Origin: Bacillota bacterium
Lineage (GTDB): Bacteria > Bacillota > Clostridia > Peptostreptococcales > Anaerovoracaceae
Direction of reading: 5' to 3'
Assembly: GCA_017619985.1 (NCBI GenBank)
Contig: JAFZRG010000111.1
Coordinates: 1 to 8,490, forward strand
DNA length: 8,490 nucleotides
Shown: positions 1 to 4,542 of the stretch, piece after piece
Position numbering within the stretch: the stretch's first letter is position 1
Layout: each line of letters opens with the position of its first letter
Made by a program: the position numbers and the translations under genes
Notes under the pieces: generated by a model
What the model was told of the DNA's origin: nothing
What the model saw: only the letters and a program-made list of their open reading frames with translations
The model's database searches: none

Positions 1-360
1 ATGGGTACGGTCTGGGGGCATATGCTCGCGGTCTGCATCCGCATGGCGGCCAGAAACGGCACGGACATCTCCGCGGGTCTTGCGGATATCACCGAGCAGC
101 TGAAGGCCGCGAACGCGAGGGCGGAAGAGCGGAGGCGCATGAACAGCGAGTCCATCCGCATGACGCTGTTCCTGATCCCGCTGCTGTACGCAGGCACGGT
201 GCTGCTGTCCATCTTTTATCTCGACGTCGCGCCGGGCGAATACCTGCGCAACCAGTTCGGGACCGCGGAAGGCATCCTGTTCTTCCTGTTCATCGCGTTT
301 CTGATGCTGCTGAACCTGGTCATCCTGAGAGCTGTCAGCAACACGAAGATCGATTATTAG
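1..360 (+). CDS. Type II secretion F-family (TadB-like) membrane protein, C-terminal part
   Basis: The frame is open from the first base to TAG at 358-360, so the gene very probably begins left of the window; the ATG at position 1 has no visible upstream signal and is likely internal. The visible 119 residues contain a polar, charged helical stretch (about residues 10-50, with the run AEERRRMNSESIRM), then two hydrophobic segments at about 53-75 and 90-112 and a short polar tail. This matches the end of T2SSF/TadB inner-membrane platform proteins: a cytoplasmic helical bundle followed by a terminal pair of membrane helices. In Tad systems TadB and TadC form the membrane platform on which the CpaF/TadA ATPase acts during pilus assembly. 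The following gene is TadC-like and starts 10 bp later, which supports the call. Family membership is inferred from layout and hydrophobicity; no short signature motif proves it. Confidence 0.6.
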   Translation: MGTVWGHMLAVCIRMAARNGTDISAGLADITEQLKAANARAEERRRMNSESIRMTLFLIPLLYAGTVLLSIFYLDVAPGEYLRNQFGTAEGILFFLFIAFLMLLNLVILRAVSNTKIDY

Positions 361-370
361 AGGTGCATCG

Positions 371-1030
371 ATGAAAACGATAGCCCTGATCCCGTTTGCC
401 TTCCTGATTCTGCTGTGGTCAGGCGTCTGGCTCCTGAAAGGGGGCCACGCCGGCCGCAGCCTGAAACTCGAAGCGCAGCGCTACCGCATGCGTTCGGAAG
501 AACTGGCGCGCAGGAGCGCGCCGTATAAGAAACTGCAGCAGTTCGCTCTCGGCAGAAAGCGTGAAGCCATGCAGCGGGACCTGGCGGAGAGCCTGTCCTA
601 TATCAAAAACCTCGTGGTCATCGGAAGAGGGGAGAACATGAGCGCGCAGCTGCTGCTGGAGGAGCTGTCGGAACTCAGCAGGGATCTGGGTCCCGTGTTC
701 CTCTCCATGGCGCGGTGCGTGCAGCTGTTCGACAAGGAAACGGCCGCGCAGCAGCTCTACGACGCGCTGCCCTTCAGCTACGCCAAGGACATCGGAGAAT
801 TCCTGGCGGGCTGGGAGGACGTTCCGCCTTCCGACCTCCTGAACACGGTGGAAGTCTACCGGAGCGCGCTCCGCGAAGACCGCCTGACCCGGCAGAAGCG
901 CCGGGACGAGATGATCTCCGACCTGGTGTATTTCCCTGTCGTGGTCAATGCCATGGCCGTGCTGCTGAACTTCATCTACGTGGCTTACTTCATCCAGCAG
1001 CGGGATGCGCTGAGCATATTATTCAATTGA
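371..1030 (+). CDS. TadC-like type II secretion F-family protein
   Basis: This 219-residue protein starts at ATG 371, preceded by AGAGGTG overlapping the end of the upstream gene. An N-terminal membrane helix (about residues 4-22) is followed by a basic linker (25-70), a helical T2SSF-like domain (about 70-150, beginning LAESLSYIKNLVV and carrying the hydrophobic-charged pattern of the family) and a C-terminal hydrophobic segment at about 185-208. It probably forms the second half of the Tad/Flp pilus platform, paired with the upstream F-type protein. It is short compared with the roughly 280-320 residues I associate with TadC, apparently lacking some of the membrane helices usual in that family. 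Pilin-like genes follow 15 bp downstream in one transcriptional unit. The T2SSF assignment rests on pattern and context and is moderately secure. Confidence 0.6.
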   Translation: MKTIALIPFAFLILLWSGVWLLKGGHAGRSLKLEAQRYRMRSEELARRSAPYKKLQQFALGRKREAMQRDLAESLSYIKNLVVIGRGENMSAQLLLEELSELSRDLGPVFLSMARCVQLFDKETAAQQLYDALPFSYAKDIGEFLAGWEDVPPSDLLNTVEVYRSALREDRLTRQKRRDEMISDLVYFPVVVNAMAVLLNFIYVAYFIQQRDALSILFN

Positions 1031-1045
1031 GAAAGGAGTACCGCA

Positions 1046-1198
1046 ATGAAACAACTGATCGTCATGATCGCAACGATCCTGCTGGGCATCGCGATCGCCG
1101 TCGTCGTCCTGGGCTTTTCCGGCACGGCAGAAAACCTGTCCAGCGGGGTGAACACGAAGATAATGAGCACTTTCGACGGATATTACACGCACGACTAG
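1046..1198 (+). CDS. Tiny Flp-like single-pass membrane protein (50 aa), copy 1
   Basis: This short gene begins at ATG 1046 with a good ribosome binding site (AAAGGAG at 1032-1038, 7-nt spacing) and ends at TAG 1196-1198. The 50-residue product has the N-terminus MKQLIVMIATILLG, one membrane helix covering about residues 4-24, and a small polar tail ending in YYTHD. Size, position after the two F-type platform genes, and topology suggest a Flp-type pilin or a small pilus-assembly subunit. It lacks the long charged leader and the clear G-xxxx-E prepilin cleavage signature of classical Flp, so maturation is uncertain. The next gene encodes a similar protein (both begin MK-x-L-I, then I-A-x-I-x-L-G), suggesting duplication. 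The call as a real gene is strong because of its RBS, tight spacing and paralogue; the role is inferred. Confidence 0.68.
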   Translation: MKQLIVMIATILLGIAIAVVVLGFSGTAENLSSGVNTKIMSTFDGYYTHD

Positions 1199-1208
1199 AG
1201 GGATAACC

Positions 1209-1364
1209 ATGAAGGAACTGATAATACTGATCGCCTCCATCATGCTGGGCCTGTGCCTGTTCAACCTGATCGCAGGGGACGGGGACAACAGCATCTATTC
1301 CGCGGTGAAAGGGGTGTGGAACACGGAGATCCATGCGCGCACCCTTCAGGATGGCACATTATGA
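1209..1364 (+). CDS. Tiny Flp-like single-pass membrane protein (51 aa), copy 2
   Basis: The start is ATG 1209, with GAGGGA overlapping the stop of the preceding gene as a ribosome binding site. The stop TGA 1362-1364 overlaps the next ATG (ATGA). The 51-residue product starts MKELIILIASIMLGLCLF, giving one membrane helix at about residues 4-22, followed by a polar tail of about 28 residues with GDGDNSIYSAVKGVWNTE. It resembles the preceding 50-residue protein over the helix (MK-x-L-I, I-A-x-I-x-L-G) but its tail differs. Its place in the operon suggests a minor pilin-like or structural component of the same Tad-type apparatus. No E5-like residue or obvious prepilin peptidase site is visible. 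The gene is credible because of its coupling on both sides; its function is not established from sequence. Confidence 0.65.
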   Translation: MKELIILIASIMLGLCLFNLIAGDGDNSIYSAVKGVWNTEIHARTLQDGTL

Positions 1365-1792
1365 AGCAGTTTCTCGTGCTTGCCGCCATATTGCCGCTGA
1401 TGCTGGTGTTTTTCGTGCAGTTTTCCATGGACCAGATCAATTCCAGCCGGATAGGCATTCTGTCCGATATGGTCTACGCTGCGAAGGAGGAAGCGAAGCA
1501 GGAGGGGTGTTTTACAACTCAGATCAAGAGCGAACTCACTGCCAACATCGCTTCCGCCCTGCAGATAGACCCCGCGGACGTAAGGATCGAGGCCACGGAT
1601 ACGGTGCGGTACAGGATCATGGAAGCGGACCGATATGGAAATGACGACTGGGAGCGGGGCCTGATCTACTACAAGGTCTCCGTTCCCATCGGAGAACTGA
1701 TGGCCGGACGCAGGCTGTTCGGCATCAGGGAACAGGACAACGTCTACTATTACACGATCGAGAGCTATACGGCCAGCGAGAGGCTGCCATGA
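1361..1792 (+). CDS. TadE-like pseudopilin / minor pilin (143 aa)
   Basis: I chose ATG 1361 because it gives an N-terminal membrane helix (residues 3-21, MKQFLVLAAILPLMLVFF) and an ATGA overlap with the preceding gene. An upstream in-frame ATG at 1253 would add an implausible polar extension across the previous gene. After the helix come a helical segment (about 24-50, AAKEEAKQEGCFT), an ID-P-A-D-V-R-I-EATDT stretch (about 69-81) and a beta-rich part with IYYKVSVPIGELM (about 102-114). This layout resembles TadE-type and clostridial Tad pseudopilins: one N-terminal helix, a long amphipathic spine, then a small globular domain outside the membrane. The protein probably acts at the tip or in assembly of a Flp-type fibre. 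The stop overlaps the next start by ATGA, implying translational coupling. The specific family is an inference. Confidence 0.62.
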   Translation: MKQFLVLAAILPLMLVFFVQFSMDQINSSRIGILSDMVYAAKEEAKQEGCFTTQIKSELTANIASALQIDPADVRIEATDTVRYRIMEADRYGNDDWERGLIYYKVSVPIGELMAGRRLFGIREQDNVYYYTIESYTASERLP

Positions 1793-2238
1793 AGACGTTT
1801 CTGACATTTCTCGGCCTTCTGGTCGTCTGTCTCAGTCTGCTGTGCTTTACGTCCGACATGGACCGGTATGCCAAGCTGCAGCTGCACATGAAGGCTCTCG
1901 CGGAGGAGTGCGCGGCGGGCAGCGTCCTGTTCACCGACGATGAAAGCTACTCGCAGGGACTCGTCGTCTTCCGCGGATCCGATGCCGAAGACTACGTGGA
2001 TTTCATGCTCGGCAAGGCGCAGAGCGATTCCGCGCTGTTCCTGGGCGGGTCACTGACGGCCGAACTCCGGCTGTTCGACGACGAAAAAGGGTATGACGGA
2101 CTGATCGCGTATCACGTGCATCAGGCCAGGCCCTGCAGTGTGGTCCGGCTTTCCTGGAGCGGCCCGGATCTGTTCCGGCTGCCTTTCTTCAGCCTGACGG
2201 AAGCCTCAAGGACCGCAGTCTACGAGTGGGTCGACTGA
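1789..2238 (+). CDS. TadE-like pseudopilin / minor pilin (149 aa), last gene of the Tad-type operon
   Basis: ATG 1789 overlaps the preceding stop by four bases, with AGAGG about 8 nt upstream. The product has an N-terminal membrane helix (residues 4-20, FLTFLGLLVVCLSLLCF), then an amphipathic segment with KLQLHMKALAEECAAGSVLF (about 29-48), a D-E-S-Y-SQGLVVF motif (about 51-61) and a beta-rich C-terminal half ending YEWVD. The arrangement of a hydrophobic N-helix, then LAEECAAG, then a Tyr/Gly strand is what I associate with TadE/TadF-like proteins of Bacillota Tad loci, where the LAEE(A)A helix continues the pilin-like spine. It probably sits in the membrane and projects outward as a minor component of the pilus. 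Cys20, Cys41 and Cys116 are the only cysteines; disulfide pairing is possible but unproven. A hairpin terminator follows 21 bp later. Confidence 0.62.
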   Translation: MKTFLTFLGLLVVCLSLLCFTSDMDRYAKLQLHMKALAEECAAGSVLFTDDESYSQGLVVFRGSDAEDYVDFMLGKAQSDSALFLGGSLTAELRLFDDEKGYDGLIAYHVHQARPCSVVRLSWSGPDLFRLPFFSLTEASRTAVYEWVD

Positions 2239-2259
2239 AAACTGAATATGGGAAAGAGG

Positions 2260-2296
2260 AAACAGCGAAGCCTCCCGCCGTTGCGGGGGGCTGTTT
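2260..2296 (+). terminator. Hairpin terminator after the Tad-type operon
   Basis: A two-part stem is visible: AAACAG (2260-2265) pairs with CTGTTT (2291-2296), and CCTCCCGC (2271-2278) pairs with GCGGGGGG (2283-2290) with one G-T pair and a CGTT loop. The five bases CGAAG form a one-sided bulge. The downstream run is short (TTTCTTG), so termination may be partial. Its compact C-rich/G-rich form suggests a recurrent repeat-type terminator, which cannot be confirmed from one copy. Confidence 0.65.
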
Positions 2297-2329
2297 CTTG
2301 TAATACCTAAAAAGAAGGGAGAACTCCAT

Positions 2330-2596
2330 ATGCCGACATTGAGTGTATTTTACGGAATTACGGTGAGTATGTACAGAGAAAAAGGAAACAGACATCATAT
2401 ACCTCATATCCACGCAAAATATGGAGAATATACCGCAGAATATGATTTCAACGGCAACAGAATCGAAGGCTTCTTGCCCGCAGGAAAAGAAAAGATTATA
2501 ATTGCATGGATAGAGATACACAGAGAAGATTTGAATGCAAACTGGGAACTGCTCATTCAAGGGCAGCCTGCATTTCGCATCGACCCGCTCAGGTAG
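2330..2596 (+). CDS. DUF4160 domain protein (88 aa)
   Basis: The whole 88-residue protein matches the DUF4160 layout: an N-terminal strand ending F-Y-G-I (residues 7-10), the family signature H-x-P-H-x-H-A with following K-YGEY (residues 23-34), a central acidic/glycine strand (EGFLPAG), an AWIEIHREDL helix (59-68), and a C-terminal NWELL...P-x-x-x-I-x-PL tail. The start is supported by GGGAG 8 nt upstream. The clustered His residues look like a possible metal or phosphate site, but no activity is established for the family to my knowledge. A DUF2442 gene follows 7 bp later; the two families are recurrently neighbours and have been regarded as a possible toxin-antitoxin-like module, which I treat as unproven. 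G+C is about 40% by hand count, far below the flanking genes, suggesting recent acquisition. Confidence 0.85.
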   Translation: MPTLSVFYGITVSMYREKGNRHHIPHIHAKYGEYTAEYDFNGNRIEGFLPAGKEKIIIAWIEIHREDLNANWELLIQGQPAFRIDPLR

Positions 2597-2603
2597 GTGG
2601 CCT

Positions 2604-2864
2604 ATGCTTCAGCCGGAAATTATAAAAGTACAAGCAGAAGATAACTACATTCTCAGGCTTTGGTATGCGACTGGCGAAGAAAAACTCTTCGATGTAAAAC
2701 CGTATATTATGGAGCCGCAAATCAAGGGTACTTGGTTTGGAGAATTGTTGGATGAAGACTATTTCAAGCAGGTGCGCGTTCTGGATGACGGCTATGGCAT
2801 CACCTGGCCTCATGAGCAGGATCTTGCTCCTCATGAACTCTATGAACTGAGTGTACCGGTCTGA
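2604..2864 (+). CDS. DUF2442 domain protein (86 aa)
   Basis: I chose ATG 2604, which gives an 86-residue protein of normal DUF2442 size. An earlier in-frame ATG at 2535 would overlap DUF4160 heavily. The protein shows the family order: an N-terminal beta-strand with IIKVQAEDNYILRLWYATGE (residues 6-25), KLFDVKPYI (27-35), a W-F-G-E-L hinge (44-48), a phenylalanine strand (YFKQVRVLDDGYGITW) and the signature W-P-x-x-x-D-L-A-P-x-E-L-Y (68-80). DUF2442 is a small single-domain fold of unknown function, often adjacent to DUF4160 and proposed as an antitoxin or DNA-binding partner, without firm evidence. It lies 7 bp after DUF4160 and is clearly co-transcribed. G+C is about 46% over 2641-2820 by hand count, again lower than neighbours. 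Confidence 0.85.
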   Translation: MLQPEIIKVQAEDNYILRLWYATGEEKLFDVKPYIMEPQIKGTWFGELLDEDYFKQVRVLDDGYGITWPHEQDLAPHELYELSVPV

Positions 2865-2871
2865 TAAAACC

Positions 2872-2899
2872 AACACCCTCTGCTAAGGCAGAGGGTGTT
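2872..2899. terminator. Perfect bidirectional hairpin terminator
   Basis: AACACCCTCTGC (2872-2883) pairs exactly with GCAGAGGGTGTT (2888-2899) around a TAAG loop, giving a 12-bp stem. TTTTG follows on the plus strand and GGTTTTAT on the minus strand. It can therefore end both the DUF4160-DUF2442 unit and the convergent nuclease gene whose stop lies at 2937. Confidence 0.85.
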
Positions 2900-2936
2900 T
2901 TGTATCTTCGTTTGAATCGGTGAATCCGCTTCATCC

Positions 2937-4376
2937 TTACGGGTTGCACATCTTGCAGGGTTCGAAGAGTTCTATGAGTTCGTCCCTGTCGTTGGAATAA
3001 TAGCGGTTCAGCTCCGACATCGCTTCAGCCGCGCTGCACCAGGTGTAATGGAACTTGCCTGTCTTCGTGTTCGCGACATACGCCGCGCCTTCCACCGCCG
3101 CGTTGCGGTTCTCGATGATCTCCTTCGCGTTCGGCAGCGCCTTGCTGTTCCCGTTGCGGTAATCGATCTCGATGCCGGGCTGTACGTTGTAGATATATAC
3201 GTTCAGCAGGATCCCCTCGCCGCCGTCCTCCACGGACATGGCTTCGAGGTGGATGCCGCTGGCGACCAGGTTCTTCCCCTCGAAAACAGGCGTCGAGCGG
3301 TAAAGGACGTGGTTGTCCGAATGGTTCAGGTAATTCGCCACGCGCGTCTCGAATCCGCGCATGCCGTCCTGGTTCAGGCTGCGGGTGCCGGTGATGAGAT
3401 TCTTTTCGTTCAATTCCTCGCCGGACAGTGAATATGCGATCAGGTGGCAGCGGTTGTACAGATAGCCGTCCGGGATCAGATCGTCGTAGCGGGTCGATTT
3501 CCAGCCGCTGGGCTTGATCGTCCACATCGAATGGCGGTTGCCGGTCGGCATGAGGTCCGTGTGCAGGCAGCCCAGCGCCGCCGTACAGCGTTTCAGGCTG
3601 TCCAGGTCACCGTAGCGTTCGAAAGAGAGATGGGACAGCTCATCCTCGGAGAACGAGGGGATGCCGGCGTTCAGGATGACATAAGGCGCGCCGGTGTATT
3701 CCGGCATGTCGGACAACCGGAAGACATAATCGGAATTCGCGACCTTCTCCGGCAGGGAAAGCGGCTCGTCCAGCGCAAGGCCCAGGATCTGCTCCGCCAG
3801 CGTCTTTTTGCTGTCCTTGCAGAACGCGTGGAGCGTCCGCTCGCAGGCGACGACCGCGTCGCCGCGGGTCAGAACGTCCTGATCCGCGTAATCGCCCCGG
3901 GTGATGCCGATCCAGTCCGTCTTTACAGTCGCCTTGTTCCAGCTGAAATCCTTGCTGTTCTCGTAGCCGAGGCAACGCAGCAGGAACGTCAGGAATTCCG
4001 TCGCGGTCACATCCCGGTGGGCGCCGAATTCCGAAGAGCTCACGCCTGCCGTGATCCCCTGCTGGTACGCGTAGCCGACGTAGGGAACGGCCCAGGCGTC
4101 CACGTCGAGAAAATGGGTCATGGAGACCGTCTGCCTGGCCTCTTCCGTCTTGCCGAGCAGGCTCAGGATCATCGTGATGGCTTCCTGGCGGGTCAGCGTC
4201 CTGTCGAGACTGTAGACGGGGTTGCCCTTCGCGTCCGTTCCGGTGCCGGCGAACAGGCCGAGGCTGTACAGTTCGTCCGCCGCGTCTTTCTTCTCCGTGC
4301 TGGTCGCAGCATAGGAAAAGACGCCGGACGACAGGACCAGCGCGCAGATCAATAAGACGGACAGCAGTTTCTTCAA
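2937..4376 (-). CDS. Secreted SLH-domain DNA/RNA non-specific endonuclease
   Basis: The 479-residue product starts with a signal peptide (residues 1 to about 24, lysines then SVLLICALVL, cleavage near AYA). SLH-type repeats follow: about 30-76 (GLFAGTG and LTRQEAITMI), about 88-138 (HFLDVDAWAVPYVGYAYQQG) and a weaker third (about 154-186, VLTRGDAVV). The nuclease core lies at about 220-400. Its NRCHLIAY motif puts the candidate catalytic His at 311, and NLITGTRSLN puts candidate metal-binding Asn residues at 326 and 335. A C-terminal module (about 431-479) has H443, C447 and CKMC (C474, C477), the metal-binding tail seen in some Bacillota nucleases. It probably degrades extracellular DNA/RNA from the cell wall, to which SLH repeats would attach it; DNA acquisition is possible. 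Start is TTG with strong AGGAGG (4383-4388) 6 nt away. A TTG start is unusual and may tune expression. Confidence 0.88.
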   Translation of the reverse strand: MKKLLSVLLICALVLSSGVFSYAATSTEKKDAADELYSLGLFAGTGTDAKGNPVYSLDRTLTRQEAITMILSLLGKTEEARQTVSMTHFLDVDAWAVPYVGYAYQQGITAGVSSSEFGAHRDVTATEFLTFLLRCLGYENSKDFSWNKATVKTDWIGITRGDYADQDVLTRGDAVVACERTLHAFCKDSKKTLAEQILGLALDEPLSLPEKVANSDYVFRLSDMPEYTGAPYVILNAGIPSFSEDELSHLSFERYGDLDSLKRCTAALGCLHTDLMPTGNRHSMWTIKPSGWKSTRYDDLIPDGYLYNRCHLIAYSLSGEELNEKNLITGTRSLNQDGMRGFETRVANYLNHSDNHVLYRSTPVFEGKNLVASGIHLEAMSVEDGGEGILLNVYIYNVQPGIEIDYRNGNSKALPNAKEIIENRNAAVEGAAYVANTKTGKFHYTWCSAAEAMSELNRYYSNDRDELIELFEPCKMCNP

Positions 4377-4382
4377 GGCGGA

Positions 4383-4388
4383 CCTCCT
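4383..4388 (-). promoter_or_regulatory. Ribosome binding site fixing the TTG start of the nuclease
   Basis: On the minus strand AGGAGG lies 6 nt before the TTG codon (4374-4376). No ATG or GTG gives a better-placed signal peptide start, so TTG is the start. Confidence 0.85.
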
Positions 4389-4410
4389 TTATGCCGATAA
4401 AGACAGTATC

Positions 4411-4440
4411 ACTATACCATATAAAAACACGCTCTGCCAA
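4411..4440 (-). promoter_or_regulatory. Candidate sigma-70-type promoter for the SLH nuclease
   Basis: Reading leftwards, TTGGCA (4435-4440) is followed by 18 nt and TATAGT (4411-4416), close to the consensus. Transcription would begin about 4404, giving a short leader of about 28 nt before the RBS and TTG. The -10 box lies inside the left arm of the inverted repeat, so anything binding the arm would overlap the promoter. Confidence 0.68.
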
Positions 4441-4450
4441 TGCGGAGGGC

Positions 4451-4479
4451 AGGACAGGGTTAGATTTATGTGGTATTAT
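4451..4479 (+). promoter_or_regulatory. Candidate promoter for the CoA-transferase gene
   Basis: AGGACA (4451-4456), 17 nt and TATTAT (4474-4479) form a moderate -35/-10 pair. TATTAT occupies in the right repeat arm the same place that TATAGT occupies in the left arm. The start would be near 4486, leaving a leader of about 57 nt. The -35 box is only a fair match. Confidence 0.5.
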
Positions 4480-4542
4480 GGATACTGTATTGTTTGGTAA
4501 TAGAGGAACTGCTGACTAATTGGTAGTTTATAAGGAGGGCGA

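Larger units (their letters stand above)
4403..4488. repeat. Imperfect inverted repeat spanning the divergent promoter region
   Basis: Left arm 4403-4425 (starts ACAGTATC, then CTATACCA, TATAAA) matches the complement of right arm 4465-4488 (ACAGTATC, then ATAATACCA, CATAAA), with one extra base in the right arm and few mismatches. The 39-bp spacer holds a shorter CTGCC/GGCAG pair. Each arm carries a GTAT-N4/5-ATAC half-palindrome (4406-4417 and 4473-4485), the form of a dimeric regulator site or a duplicated promoter. Confidence 0.78.

Noticed and set aside
1253..1360. Upstream in-frame extension of the 143-aa TadE-like gene from ATG 1253
   Set aside because: It would cover the preceding 51-aa gene in another frame and put a basic, polar segment ahead of the membrane helix; the ATGA-coupled ATG at 1361 fits much better.
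2260..2300. Possible CRISPR-type or mobile repeat made from the C-rich/G-rich hairpin
   Set aside because: There is a single copy here, no spacers and no cas genes; a terminator is enough to explain it.
2535..2603. Earlier start for the DUF2442 gene
   Set aside because: It lies inside the DUF4160 gene and adds a non-family N-terminus; ATG 2604 gives the usual domain size.
3444..4355. Long open frame on the plus strand (303 codons) opposite the nuclease
   Set aside because: It mirrors the codon bias of the real minus-strand gene, has no recognisable domain and lacks a good ribosome site.
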